Translations under genes and position numbers: made by a program | Notes under the pieces: model-generated | Seen by the model: only the letters and a program-made list of their open reading frames with translations | The model's database searches: none | Told to the model about the DNA's origin: nothing | Assembly (NCBI GenBank): GCA_041492185.1 | Contig: JBGPWL010000012.1 | Span: forward strand, 11,599-75,598 | Length of the DNA: 64,000 nt | From: JAOAPY01 sp041492185 | GTDB lineage: Bacteria > Acidobacteriota > Blastocatellia > Pyrinomonadales > Pyrinomonadaceae | Reading direction: 5' to 3' | Part shown: piece after piece, positions 1 to 9,166 of the stretch | Numbering within the stretch: position 1 is the stretch's first letter | Layout of the letters: each line of letters opens with the position of its first letter

Positions 1-1927
1 TATTTCTCACAACAAGACTAACGAGTTGCGCTTCAATGCGACGCGCTTCTCGTTCAATGAAATTGCTTCGTCGACTAACACGAACTTCGGGATTCCGCGA
101 ATCGAAATCGAAACTCTGCCGTTTGACCGCATCCGTTTCGGCGCGCCCTGGGCCGAAACCACGCCCGGCATCTTTTCCGAAAACACTTTCGAATTGCGCG
201 ATACGTTCCGCTGGGTTCGAGGCAACCACGCCTGGAGCTTTGGCGGAGAACGCCGTTGGGAGCAGGACAACAACGACCTGTCGGGCGGTTCGCGTCCCCT
301 CTACACTTTCGCGGGGCTCTTTAACTTTGCCAACGACGCGCCCTTGTTCTACCAGATCAATGCAGACCCTCGTACGGGCGGACCCGCACAGTCAAAGCGC
401 GCCTTCCGCTCATCGACTGACGCGCTGTTTGTGCAGGATGACTGGAAGCTGCGGCCCAACTTGACCGTGAATCTCGGCCTGCGGTGGGAATACTTCGCCC
501 CACTCTCAGAAAAAAACGGAGTGCTCAGCAATCTCATTTTGGGCCCGGCGGGGCAGGAGTTGACGGGTGCAAGGCTCGCCGTCGTCAATTCACTCTACCC
601 TGGGGATCGAAATAACTTCGCGCCTCGTCTCGGTTTTGCCTACAGCCCAAACTTTGGCGAGAAGTTTCACGGGGCGCTCAATGAAAGCAAGCTCGTGCTG
701 CGCGGAGGGTTCGGCATTGCCTACAACCGCATTCCGCTGCTGGAATTCGCGAACACTCGCGGCAATCCGCCGTTCTTTGCGCGCTACGCGATCTGCTGCG
801 GGACGTCAGCATCTGACTTCAGCACACCTTTCAACGGCGGGCAAATTCTGTATGCGCTCGGGGCGAACAATTCTCCGTTTAGCTACCCGACAAATCCAGC
901 TCTGAGGATTACGTTCAACGCGAACGGCATTCCGAATCTGGCCAATGGAGCGCAGGTTGAGATTTGGGGTGCGCCAGCTAAAGTACCAACGCCATACGTC
1001 TACACGTATTCGCTGGAAGGGCAATACAGTCTGCCGGCCAAGCTCACTGCGGAGGTCGGTTATCAGGGCAGCCGGAGTCGAAAGTTGATAAGACTTGTCA
1101 ACGAAAACTTTTTCTTTTCGGGTTCAGGAACCTTCTCGAATATCTTGTTTCCAACTCCGGACACGAACGCCAGCTACGACGCTTTGATCGCGCGCCTGAC
1201 GCGACGGTTTTCACGGGGATTTCAGTTCGACGCCATCTATCGTTTCGCCAAAAGCACCGACGTCGTCTCGTACGAGGGGCCGACAGCGAACACCAATCCG
1301 ACTTATCCGCTCGACGTGCGACAGGAAGTTGGTCCTTCAGACTATGACGTGCGTCACAACTTTGTCGCGTCCGGACTCTGGGAGTTGCCAATTTTCAGAC
1401 ACCGTAACGATGCGGTCGGTAGTCTGTTGGGCGGTTGGCAGATAAGCGGCATTCTGACCGCACATACCGGATTTCCGTGGACCCCGGTGGTCGGGCAGTG
1501 CATAAGCACGCGCGGCCCGAGCATCTGTCCGGTGCGGCCAGTACTTTACCGGGGCGGTGCGGGCAATGACACCTCGAACGACGCGTTCATCAACGGCAGC
1601 AACTTCCCGGGCGGCGGCCCAGCCTTCTTCAGCACCGCGGCGCCAGTAGGATTCCAGTTGCCGGGCATCGGCCGAAATTCATTCCGCGGCCCGCGTTACT
1701 TTGACGTTGACATGGCTGTCAGCAAGAAGTTCGGTCTAAACAGGCTGCTCGGAGAAGGAAGATTCTTCGAGATAAAGGCGAACATTTTCAATGTTTTTAA
1801 TCTCCTGAATCTTCAGCCATTCAATTTCAACAGCCCGAGCACGCAAGTTCAGAACGCGCTCTTCGGTCGCGCCGAACGCGGTCTGGCCGGACGCGTGATC
1901 GAGTTTCAGGGTAGATTTCAGTTTTAG
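1..1927 (+). CDS. TonB-dependent receptor, Oar-like, 3' part only
   Basis: Outer-membrane beta-barrel of a TonB-dependent, Oar-type receptor, expected to import large substrates using energy from TonB. The reading frame is open to the left window edge, so the signal peptide, the carboxypeptidase-like domain and the plug are outside the window. What is seen is a barrel rich in alternating aromatic and polar residues, with family landmarks such as FVQDDWKL, LNLGLRWEY-like and NNFAPRLGFAYSP, a GGWQISGI stretch, a NSFRGPRYFDVD stretch near the end, and a terminal Phe (FQGRFQF*) typical of BAM substrates. The second receptor in the window (22.3-25.9 kb) has the same plan. A strong terminator follows. 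The neighbouring GH3/GH144 genes suggest a glucan substrate, but this is only context. Confidence 0.9.
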   Translation, partial: ISHNKTNELRFNATRFSFNEIASSTNTNFGIPRIEIETLPFDRIRFGAPWAETTPGIFSENTFELRDTFRWVRGNHAWSFGGERRWEQDNNDLSGGSRPLYTFAGLFNFANDAPLFYQINADPRTGGPAQSKRAFRSSTDALFVQDDWKLRPNLTVNLGLRWEYFAPLSEKNGVLSNLILGPAGQELTGARLAVVNSLYPGDRNNFAPRLGFAYSPNFGEKFHGALNESKLVLRGGFGIAYNRIPLLEFANTRGNPPFFARYAICCGTSASDFSTPFNGGQILYALGANNSPFSYPTNPALRITFNANGIPNLANGAQVEIWGAPAKVPTPYVYTYSLEGQYSLPAKLTAEVGYQGSRSRKLIRLVNENFFFSGSGTFSNILFPTPDTNASYDALIARLTRRFSRGFQFDAIYRFAKSTDVVSYEGPTANTNPTYPLDVRQEVGPSDYDVRHNFVASGLWELPIFRHRNDAVGSLLGGWQISGILTAHTGFPWTPVVGQCISTRGPSICPVRPVLYRGGAGNDTSNDAFINGSNFPGGGPAFFSTAAPVGFQLPGIGRNSFRGPRYFDVDMAVSKKFGLNRLLGEGRFFEIKANIFNVFNLLNLQPFNFNSPSTQVQNALFGRAERGLAGRVIEFQGRFQF

Positions 1928-1962
1928 GATCAGGCCTGAGAAAAATCTGTAAGGATGAGATT

Positions 1963-1993
1963 AGCCCGGCACTTCGGTGTCGGGCTTTCTTTT
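1963..1993. terminator. Bidirectional intrinsic terminator with UUCG loop
   Basis: A 10-bp stem (agcccggcac / gtgtcgggct, one G-U wobble) closes a ttcg tetraloop at 1973-1976 and is followed by ttctttt. It lies between two convergent genes, the receptor on plus and the TPR gene on minus. The U-tract is on the plus side, so it mainly ends receptor transcription. Confidence 0.85.
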
Positions 1994-2002
1994 ACGTCAC
2001 GG

Positions 2003-3457
2003 CTAGTCTGGCTTGCCGTCGCTCGGTGAGCGCGGCAACGTGTCTTCGATTTGCTCATCTCCCTGTGAGCCCCGCGCCTTTCTCTCGGCGTCATACTGCT
2101 TGAAGACCGCCAGTTCGCGGTCCGCATCATCCTTCCGCTTGAGCCGGGTGTAAACAATGAATAGTTGATAGTGGACGCCAGGATCGCGCGTGCGTATTCT
2201 GACTGCGACTTCGAGGACGGCAATCGCCTCGGCGTAGCGCTTCGTGCGCACAAGCAGACGGCCGAGTTCATAGTTCGCATAGAAGTGACGCGGGTCGAGC
2301 GAAACCGCGCGGCGCAAGAGTTTCTCCGCTTCAGCCTCGCGTCCTCGGTCGCCGACGACAAAGCCCAGTTGCGCCAACGCGTCGACGTTGCCGTCTCGTA
2401 GAGCGAGAGACCGACGCAAGGCAGCCTCGGCCGCCTCGATCGTGCCATAGCCGCGAGCCGCAATGCCGACGAAGTAATGTGCTTCCGCTGATGCGGGAAA
2501 CCTTTGCGCCGCCCGCTGAAAGAGTTCCAGCGCGCGGTCGTAACGCACCAGCAGCATATAAGTTCCGCCGAGCCGCACGTAATAGACCAGTTGCGCAGGG
2601 TCCTGCTTCAAAGCAAGTTGATAAAACTCCGCTGCACCTTCGTAGCGTCTTTGCTTTCGCAGCTCTTCGCCAATCATGAAATTCGCTGCTGCGAAATCTG
2701 CGCGTTGCGCGAGTGCCCGCTGCCAGAAGTCGACCGCTGCTTCACTGTTGCCGCGCAACGTTGCGACCAGACCCGAGAGGTACAGCACGTCAGGATCGGT
2801 CGGGGCCAACGCGGCTGCCGAGGCGAGGACTTCCGCTGCTTCGCTTATCTGTTTGAGCTGGTAGAGCGCGAAACCAAGCTGCGATAACACCGCCAGATTG
2901 TCAGGTTGTTGCCGGCGCGCGCGCTCGAGCAAAGGAACGGCGCGACCGTAATCGCCGCGCGCCGCATAGAGCAGAGCCAGGTTGAGCGTAGCTTGAGGAT
3001 GATCCGGAACGTCGCGCAGGACGGCCTCGAAAGTTGCGATTGCCGCTTCCGTGCGTCCCGTTCGAGCCAGCAAGACGCCGAGATTGGCGCGGGCGGAAGT
3101 GGCCCGCGGATTGAAACGCAGCGCCGCCAGATACTCGCGCTCAGCCGCTTGCGTCTGACCATGCTGGTCCAGAATTGTCCCGAGCAGGTTATGCGCGTCA
3201 CCATTGGCAGGCGCTGCGGCAATCGCGCGGCGCACCAAAGGCTCTGCTTCGTCGAGCTTGCCTGCCTGCAAGAGCAACGATGCTTCATGCAGGAGCGTGG
3301 CAACGTCTTCATGCTGAACGGATTTGGCTTTCGACTTTCCTTGCGGCTGCTGCGCCGTAACTGTATTGAAAACCGCAAGTCCGAGGAAGCAGACGCCGAC
3401 CGATGAAACGATGCGAGCCAGACGCTGCCATGTGCGGTCACGGTTCATTTCAGACAT
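2003..3457 (-). CDS. Secreted tetratricopeptide-repeat protein
   Basis: A 484-residue protein with an N-terminal signal peptide (hydrophobic core VSSVGVCFLGLAVFNTVTA, then AQQ) followed by about eleven TPR units from about residue 60 to the end, e.g. AHNLLGTILDQHGQ and ANYELGRLLVRTKRYAEA. TPRs form a superhelical scaffold for protein-protein contacts. No catalytic domain is visible. The start is placed at the ATG giving MSEMNRDR. The frame runs 23 codons further upstream, but that stretch has no signal-like features. It is paralogous to the TPR protein at 18.9-20.6 kb: both end with a YQLF..Y.RLK..D.A..ELA.FK segment. Its partner is unknown; an envelope or periplasmic role is inferred from the signal peptide. 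Confidence 0.85.
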   Translation of the reverse strand: MSEMNRDRTWQRLARIVSSVGVCFLGLAVFNTVTAQQPQGKSKAKSVQHEDVATLLHEASLLLQAGKLDEAEPLVRRAIAAAPANGDAHNLLGTILDQHGQTQAAEREYLAALRFNPRATSARANLGVLLARTGRTEAAIATFEAVLRDVPDHPQATLNLALLYAARGDYGRAVPLLERARRQQPDNLAVLSQLGFALYQLKQISEAAEVLASAAALAPTDPDVLYLSGLVATLRGNSEAAVDFWQRALAQRADFAAANFMIGEELRKQRRYEGAAEFYQLALKQDPAQLVYYVRLGGTYMLLVRYDRALELFQRAAQRFPASAEAHYFVGIAARGYGTIEAAEAALRRSLALRDGNVDALAQLGFVVGDRGREAEAEKLLRRAVSLDPRHFYANYELGRLLVRTKRYAEAIAVLEVAVRIRTRDPGVHYQLFIVYTRLKRKDDADRELAVFKQYDAERKARGSQGDEQIEDTLPRSPSDGKPD

Positions 3458-3508
3458 GATCTTTTCTATCTGCCGGTGGTTGTTCAGGCCGTTGGGGAAA
3501 GACGCTGT

Positions 3509-3537
3509 AGTATACTTAGCCCACAATATTGCGGCAA
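3509..3537 (-). promoter_or_regulatory. Candidate sigma-70 promoter for the TPR gene
   Basis: On the minus strand TTGCCG (3537-3532) and TATACT (3514-3509) are separated by 17 nt. The predicted start of transcription, near 3502, leaves a leader of about 45 nt before the TPR start codon. The -10 is a good match and the -35 only a partial one. Confidence 0.35.
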
Positions 3538-3628
3538 ATTAGCGAGTTCCAGCAGTACGTCAGCTACCCGTCGGCAGTATCAGCATATCGTGCGCGTTGA
3601 TCGATCAGTCGCAGAATTGAGGAAGCAA

Positions 3629-5890
3629 ATGAAGCTCACTAAATTCAGAATTCTGGTGCTGGCGCTCGCACTCATCTTTTCCACTGCACCTAATTCCGCT
3701 CAACAGCGACCATCGAATATCGAAAGAAGAATCAACGCGCTGCTGGCGCGGATGACCCTCGCGGAAAAACTCGGGCAACTGCAACAACTCGACGGCGAAG
3801 CTAACGGCAACTTTCGTCCTGAGCATCGCGAACTGGTCCGTAAAGGATTGCTCGGTTCAACGCTCAATGTGCGCGGCGCCCAGCGGACCAATGAACTGCA
3901 ACGCATCGCCATGGAAGAATCGCGTTTGAAAATTCCGCTCCTCTTCGGCTTCGACGTGATTCATGGATATCGCACAATTTTTCCGGTTCCGCTCGGCGAA
4001 GCCAGCAGTTGGGATCCGGCAGTGGCGGAACGTTCGTCCGCGCTTGCGGCCGCCGAAGCGCGTGCGGCGGGCGTGCATTGGACATTTGCGCCGATGCTGG
4101 ACATCGCCCGCGACGCGCGTTGGGGACGGATCGTCGAAGGTTCAGGCGAAGATCCCTATCTGGGAGCGATGATGGCGCGAGCGCGCGTGCGCGGATTTCA
4201 GGGACGCGATTACAGCGCCGCAGATAAAGTTCTGGCGTGCGCCAAGCACTGGGTCGCCTATGGCGCAGCAGAGGCCGGCCGCGACTACAACACCACGGAC
4301 ATGTCGGAAGGGACCCTGCGCGAGGTTTACTTTCCACCTTTCAAGGCGGCGGTCGACGAAGGCGTCGGCACCTTCATGAGCGCCTTCAACGATCTCAATG
4401 GCGTGCCTGCTTCCGCAAATCCTTTCACGCTAACGACCGTTCTGCGCGGCGAATGGAAGTTCGATGGCTTCGTCGTCAGCGATTACACCGCGATTGAGGA
4501 ACTGATCAAGCACGGTCTGGCGGCGAACGAAAGCGAAGCGGCCCGTCTGGCTCTGAGTGCCGGCGTGGACATGGAGATGGTTAGCCGGCTCTTCGGTAAG
4601 CACGGCGCTGAGCTATTGCAGAGTGGACAGCTTTCGCCGGCCAAGATTGACGAAGCAGTGCGCCGTGTTCTGCGCATCAAGATGCGTCTCGGCCTTTTCG
4701 AGCGTCCATACGCAGACGAGGTGCGAGAGCGTTCGGTTATTTTTGGCAAAGGGAATCAAGCAGCCCCTCGTGAGATTGCCGCCAGATCCCTGGTGCTACT
4801 CAAGAACGAGCGCGACACTTTACCAATCAGCAAGAGCGTGAAGTCGATCGCACTCATCGGCCCGCTCGCGGACGACCAGCAAGACATGCTCGGATCATGG
4901 ACAGGTGACGGCAACGCGGCGGACGCCGTGACTCTACTCGCGGGAATCAAGACGAAGGTTTCTCCCTCGACAAAAATCAACTACGCCAAAGGCTGCGACG
5001 TCAACGGCGATTCTACGGAGGGATTTGACGCGGCGGTGCAGGCTGCGCGTGATTCCGAGGTAGTGGTCGTCGCTGTCGGCGAATCCGCCGACATGAGCGG
5101 CGAAGCAGCTTCACGCAGTTCGCTCGATTTGCCGGGACGACAGTTGGATCTGGTCAAGGCTGTGCAGGCAACGGGCAAGCCCACGATTGTCGTTCTGATG
5201 AACGGACGACCGCTGACAATCAATTGGCTTGCCGAGAACACGCCGGCAATTCTGGAAACCTGGTTTGCAGGCACGCAGGCGGGCAATGCGATTGCCGACG
5301 TACTCTTCGGCCACGTTAACCCCGGCGGCAAGCTGCCCGTGACCTTTCCGCGCAGCGTCGGCCAGGAGCCGATCTACTACAACCACATGAACACGGGCCG
5401 GCCACCGGCCGCTAACAATAAGTACACCTCAAAATATCTGGACGTTTCGTTCACTCCTCTATTTCCATTCGGCTATGGACTCAGCTACACGCACTTCAAG
5501 ATTACCAATTTGAAGCTCAGCGAAATACAGATCAAAGCGGATGGCACACTGCGCGCGAGTGTCGAGGTTGAAAATATTGGCAAGCGAGCAGGAGATGAAG
5601 TGGTCCAACTCTACATTCGTGACGTCGCGGCGAGCATGACGCGGCCCGTCAAAGAGCTGAAAGGGTTTCAACGCATTACCCTCCAGCCGGGCGAAAAGCG
5701 ACGCGTTGAATTCACCCTTGGGCCTGAGTCTCTCGGCTTCTACAATCGCGAGATGAAGTTTGTGGTTGAGCCGGGCGAATTCAAAGTGATGGTCGGACCA
5801 AACTCAGAAGATCTCACGGAAGCGACTTTTCACGTTTTGGGGGCGCTGAAGATCGACTACCAGACTCCACTTTCCATAAAGCAGAGATGA
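3629..5890 (+). CDS. bglX: Glycoside hydrolase family 3 beta-glucosidase (BglX-like)
   Basis: A 753-residue periplasmic or secreted beta-glucosidase releasing glucose from beta-gluco-oligosaccharides. The start is the ATG preceded by a gagga Shine-Dalgarno, giving a clear signal peptide (MKLTKFRILVLALALIFS..SAQQ). Domain order: GH3 TIM barrel (about 35-360) with the KHWVAYGAAEAGRDYNTTDM block and the nucleophile Asp in GFVVSDYTA (about residue 285); GH3 C-terminal alpha/beta sandwich (about 395-600) with SGEAASRSSLDLPG, which supplies the acid/base region; and a fibronectin-III-like domain (about 640-740). Length fits BglX (about 765). The GH144-type gene 280 bp downstream in the same direction suggests that the substrate may be beta-1,2-gluco-oligosaccharides (sophorose series). 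This is inference. Confidence 0.93.
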   Translation: MKLTKFRILVLALALIFSTAPNSAQQRPSNIERRINALLARMTLAEKLGQLQQLDGEANGNFRPEHRELVRKGLLGSTLNVRGAQRTNELQRIAMEESRLKIPLLFGFDVIHGYRTIFPVPLGEASSWDPAVAERSSALAAAEARAAGVHWTFAPMLDIARDARWGRIVEGSGEDPYLGAMMARARVRGFQGRDYSAADKVLACAKHWVAYGAAEAGRDYNTTDMSEGTLREVYFPPFKAAVDEGVGTFMSAFNDLNGVPASANPFTLTTVLRGEWKFDGFVVSDYTAIEELIKHGLAANESEAARLALSAGVDMEMVSRLFGKHGAELLQSGQLSPAKIDEAVRRVLRIKMRLGLFERPYADEVRERSVIFGKGNQAAPREIAARSLVLLKNERDTLPISKSVKSIALIGPLADDQQDMLGSWTGDGNAADAVTLLAGIKTKVSPSTKINYAKGCDVNGDSTEGFDAAVQAARDSEVVVVAVGESADMSGEAASRSSLDLPGRQLDLVKAVQATGKPTIVVLMNGRPLTINWLAENTPAILETWFAGTQAGNAIADVLFGHVNPGGKLPVTFPRSVGQEPIYYNHMNTGRPPAANNKYTSKYLDVSFTPLFPFGYGLSYTHFKITNLKLSEIQIKADGTLRASVEVENIGKRAGDEVVQLYIRDVAASMTRPVKELKGFQRITLQPGEKRRVEFTLGPESLGFYNREMKFVVEPGEFKVMVGPNSEDLTEATFHVLGALKIDYQTPLSIKQR

Positions 5891-5906
5891 AACGATTGGG
5901 GGAATT

Positions 5907-6128
5907 ATGACGAGACAGAGAATAATCGTAGGGGCTTTCTTATTAGCGGCTGTGCTGTGGGTCATTGCCGGGCTGCGAGACATATTCGCACCAGGCTTTT
6001 TCAACATTAGTTCGCGGGTTATGGGCAAGAGTGACATCATACTTGAATTTGCTGTTGCGGCTATCTTCATTGCCCTTGCCGGTTTAGTTATCAGGCACCC
6101 CGAAGTTTATAGCATCCACAAGAAGTAG
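5907..6128 (+). CDS. Small two-helix membrane protein, unknown
   Basis: A 73-residue protein with two predicted transmembrane helices (about 5-25, IIVGAFLLAAVLWVIAGL; about 44-63, ILEFAVAAIFIALAGLVI) and a short basic tail. The ATG has a gggga Shine-Dalgarno 4 nt upstream and lies 16 nt after the GH3 stop, so it is probably cotranscribed with it. I recognise no family. Composition and spacing support a real gene rather than a chance ORF. Confidence 0.65.
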   Translation: MTRQRIIVGAFLLAAVLWVIAGLRDIFAPGFFNISSRVMGKSDIILEFAVAAIFIALAGLVIRHPEVYSIHKK

Positions 6129-6172
6129 AGTTTATTGTCGAATTCAAATTTTCGATCTCGTGCCAGGGAAAA

Positions 6173-7576
6173 ATGAACTCACTTAAATGCCATCGATTCT
6201 CTGGTCATCGCATTCTCGTAATTCTTCTTCTGCTCTTTGCCTGCTCTTCAATTGTCCCTCGCGTTCCAGCTTCACCAACTCTTCTCCTTTCTTTTCAAAG
6301 CGCCCCGGCGCCAACCAGGTTCTCGGCCACAGACGAACAGTTTCTTGAAGATCTCGAACAGCGCTCGTTTCGCTATTTCTGGGACCAGGCTGATCCGCGG
6401 ACGGGCCTGGTGCCCGATCGAGCGCGAGCCGATGCTTCACCTCTCGATCAGAATCATCAGAACGTGGGCAGCATAGCCGCCACCGGCTTTGGCTTAACGA
6501 GCCTGTGCATTGCGGCTGAGCGTCATTGGATCACCTCAACTCAGGCACGTGAACGCACGCGAAATACTTTGCGATTCTTTGCCCGCGAGGCTTTTCAGGA
6601 GCATGGCTGGTTCTATCACTGGCTCGACACGAAAACCGGAGAGCGCAGATGGAACAGCGAAGTCTCTTCGATCGATACGGTGCTGCTGCTCGGCGGCGTG
6701 CTTACCGCGCGTCAATACTTCCGCGACGATCGGGAAATCAGAGAGCTGGCGACGCGGATCTACGAACGGGTCGACTTTCGCTGGATGCTAAACGGTCACG
6801 CCCTTCTGCTCTCGCACGGCTGGAAACCGGAAACGGGTTTTCTCAAACCGCGCTGGGACACCTTCAGCGAAGATACAATTCTCTATCTCCTGGCCATCGG
6901 CTCGCCGACGCACCCCATTTCGAAACGTTCATGGTACGCGCTGTGGCGCGACCGCTACCGCTACGAAGGCTACGAATATTTCACCACCATCGGCGTGCCG
7001 CTGTTCATGCATCAGTTCGCCCCCGCCTGGATCGATTATCGCCAGCGACGCGAAACGGCCGGTGACCACATCGATTACTTTAAGAACTCAATCAACGCCA
7101 CGCTCGCGCATCGGGCGTTCTGTATGGACCTCGCGCACGAGTTCCCCGGCTACGGCCCAAACGTTTGGGGGATCACGGCATCAGACAGCGCAAAGGGGTA
7201 TCTTGCCTGGGGTGGGCCGCCGCGCGATCCGGCTATCGACGGTACCGTTGTCCCGGCCGCTCCAGGTGGCTCTTTGATGTTTACCCCTGAGCTTAGCCTG
7301 GCGGCGCTGCGCGAGATGCGCGAGAAGTTTGGTGAACGAGTCTATGGCCGGTATGGATTCGTGGATGCCTTTAATCCCAGTAGTGGATGGACTGACCGTG
7401 ATGTGATTGGAATCAATGTGGGAATTATTTTGCTGAGCGCCGAGAACGCCCGCACCGAAAAAGTTTGGAGCTGGTTCATGCGCAATCCAGAGATTCCTCG
7501 CGCGCTCCAGAGTGTAGGGCTGGTGAGATACAAAGTTAGGCCGGTAGCGAAAACACAAGCCCGCAAGGCAGCTTAA
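6173..7576 (+). CDS. Secreted glucoamylase-family protein (PF10091, GH144-type)
   Basis: A 467-residue secreted protein with signal peptide (HRILVILLLLFACSS). The body matches the family often labelled 'glucoamylase' (PF10091): SFRYFWDQADPRTGLVPDRA near the start, an (alpha/alpha)6-barrel-like helical plan, and YEGYEYFTTIGVPLFMHQ and GPNVWGITASDS blocks. Characterised members of this family (CAZy GH144) act on beta-1,2-glucan, either endo or releasing sophorose, so the generic glucoamylase label is probably misleading here. The GH3 beta-glucosidase upstream would finish the breakdown. Substrate is inferred from family and neighbours. The gene converges with the GH13 gene at 7687. Confidence 0.85.
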   Translation: MNSLKCHRFSGHRILVILLLLFACSSIVPRVPASPTLLLSFQSAPAPTRFSATDEQFLEDLEQRSFRYFWDQADPRTGLVPDRARADASPLDQNHQNVGSIAATGFGLTSLCIAAERHWITSTQARERTRNTLRFFAREAFQEHGWFYHWLDTKTGERRWNSEVSSIDTVLLLGGVLTARQYFRDDREIRELATRIYERVDFRWMLNGHALLLSHGWKPETGFLKPRWDTFSEDTILYLLAIGSPTHPISKRSWYALWRDRYRYEGYEYFTTIGVPLFMHQFAPAWIDYRQRRETAGDHIDYFKNSINATLAHRAFCMDLAHEFPGYGPNVWGITASDSAKGYLAWGGPPRDPAIDGTVVPAAPGGSLMFTPELSLAALREMREKFGERVYGRYGFVDAFNPSSGWTDRDVIGINVGIILLSAENARTEKVWSWFMRNPEIPRALQSVGLVRYKVRPVAKTQARKAA

Positions 7577-7600
7577 GATCACTTCGGTTGCGAGCACGCA

Positions 7601-7650
7601 GTGGCACGGGCGTCCCTCCCGTGCAGACACGCGCAAGATGCGCGTGCCAC
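7601..7650. repeat. Palindromic intergenic repeat
   Basis: Nested inverted repeats: GCACGGG-N6-CCCGTGC followed by CACGCGC-N5-GCGCGTG, the whole bounded by GTGGCAC/GTGCCAC. It lies between convergent genes and could act as a terminator. The arrangement looks like a dispersed repeat seen in environmental Acidobacteriota, from memory and not checked. Confidence 0.6.
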
Positions 7651-7686
7651 AACAAAAGCAACTCACTCGCGGTTATAATGTTCTTA

Positions 7687-9129
7687 CTACTTGCGTCGAA
7701 AGATCCGATAGGCCCACGAATCAAGCGAGATTGACGGTAGACCCACCGTTCGCTTCCTTGCTGAACCTTCCGGCGCCGGCGCGTCAGGCGGCAACGGCGC
7801 ACCAGTGTCCGGCGTTATGTCCTTGAACGCCTGCCCGTCAGCGACCTCAATCGATCCAAAGAACGGCCGGTTGGAAAAATTGATTGCCACGAGTATTTCT
7901 TCGTCAGTGCCGCGTCGCAGATAAGTGACAACTCGGGACTCATCCGAATTGCGCAACCATTCGAGCGAGCCTCGACGCAAAGCATCGCTGGCTCTGCGCA
8001 GGATCATCATCTGTTTGTAAAAGCGCGGAAACTCTGGTCGCCGTTCAGCTATGGGCCAGAAGACCGGCAGCTTTTCGAATAGCGCCGGCGCGCCGGATTC
8101 GGTCGTGTCGCCCACTTCCATCCCGTTGTAAATCAAAGGCACGCCATCGAGCGTGAACATCATCGCGGAAGCCGCCAACGCGCCGGGTTCGCCAAAGCGC
8201 GTAATCGCGCGCCGCTCGTCGTGATTGTCTGAGAAGCGCAGGTGCAACGCGCCGCGTGGCCACTCCTTGAATTCCTGCTCCCAGGCGCCGCGCAAATCAG
8301 AAGCGCGTCCGCGTCCCTGCAAAACGTCAGTCAGAGCGCCGTGCAACGGCCACGAGTAATCAAGTTCAAAAGCTTTAACCTGCAAGTCCGGCTTATGGGC
8401 TTCGGCCAGCATGAAGATGTCGGGCTTGATCTTGTCCAACTCGGCGCGCGTGGTTTCCCAGAAGTCCGTCGGTACTTCGCCGGCCACGTCGCAACGAAAA
8501 CCGTCGAGATCGAATTCGCGAATCCAGTACTTGAGCATTCCCGTCATGTATTCGCGCAACTCCGGGCTGGCGTAGTTGAGGGCGGCGATGTCGAACCAGT
8601 CATACGGATAGGTAATCTTGCCGCTGGCATCGTGTTTGTACCAGTCGGGATGCTTCATCAAAACGCTGTCCCACGCCGTATGGTTCGCGACTATGTCGAT
8701 AACGACCTTCATGCCGCGCCGGTGCGCTTCGGCGATCAGCGCTTTTAGATCCTCTTTAGTACCGTAGTCAGGATTAATCGCGTAGTAGTCGCGCACCGCG
8801 TACGGACTGCCGATAGTTCCCTTCTTCTTTTCCTGTCCAATGGGATGAATCGGCATCAACCAGAGAATCGTCACGCCGAGATCCTTAAGTCGATCAAGCT
8901 GCGCGTTGACGCCTTTGAAGTTTCCTTCCGCTGAAAAATCACGCGGATAAATCTCATAGATGACGCCGTCGCGCACCCAATCGCGCGCCGGTCGAGCCGA
9001 AAGCTTCGAGACGTCTCTGGCGGGCTGCTGCGCTGGAGCGAGGCGAAACCAGCCGGCCGTAAGAACAACTGCAACGAGTAAACACAGAGACGTCCGCTTC
9101 CTATTGATTGCTTCTACGTTCAGCCGCAT
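7687..9129 (-). CDS. Secreted GH13 alpha-amylase/neopullulanase-type enzyme
   Basis: A 480-residue exported alpha-glucan hydrolase. GH13 signature regions are complete: I VVIDIVANH, II GFRCDVAG (nucleophile Asp), III FMLAEAHK (acid/base Glu), IV SDNHDERR. The N-terminus RDWVRDGVIYEIYPRDFS is the usual barrel entry. The signal peptide is TSLCLLVAVVLTAGW..APAQQ. Two in-frame starts exist, at 9153 and 9129. The later one is chosen because an aaggaga lies between them, 12 nt ahead of it, though the spacing is long. It is the last gene of the malQ-led operon and starts 37 nt after the transporter stop. Exact specificity (neopullulanase, alpha-glucosidase or amylase) cannot be told from motifs. Confidence 0.9.
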   Translation of the reverse strand: MRLNVEAINRKRTSLCLLVAVVLTAGWFRLAPAQQPARDVSKLSARPARDWVRDGVIYEIYPRDFSAEGNFKGVNAQLDRLKDLGVTILWLMPIHPIGQEKKKGTIGSPYAVRDYYAINPDYGTKEDLKALIAEAHRRGMKVVIDIVANHTAWDSVLMKHPDWYKHDASGKITYPYDWFDIAALNYASPELREYMTGMLKYWIREFDLDGFRCDVAGEVPTDFWETTRAELDKIKPDIFMLAEAHKPDLQVKAFELDYSWPLHGALTDVLQGRGRASDLRGAWEQEFKEWPRGALHLRFSDNHDERRAITRFGEPGALAASAMMFTLDGVPLIYNGMEVGDTTESGAPALFEKLPVFWPIAERRPEFPRFYKQMMILRRASDALRRGSLEWLRNSDESRVVTYLRRGTDEEILVAINFSNRPFFGSIEVADGQAFKDITPDTGAPLPPDAPAPEGSARKRTVGLPSISLDSWAYRIFRRK

Positions 9130-9166
9130 TTGATTACTTCTCTCCTTCGACATTGCGTTTTGCGTC

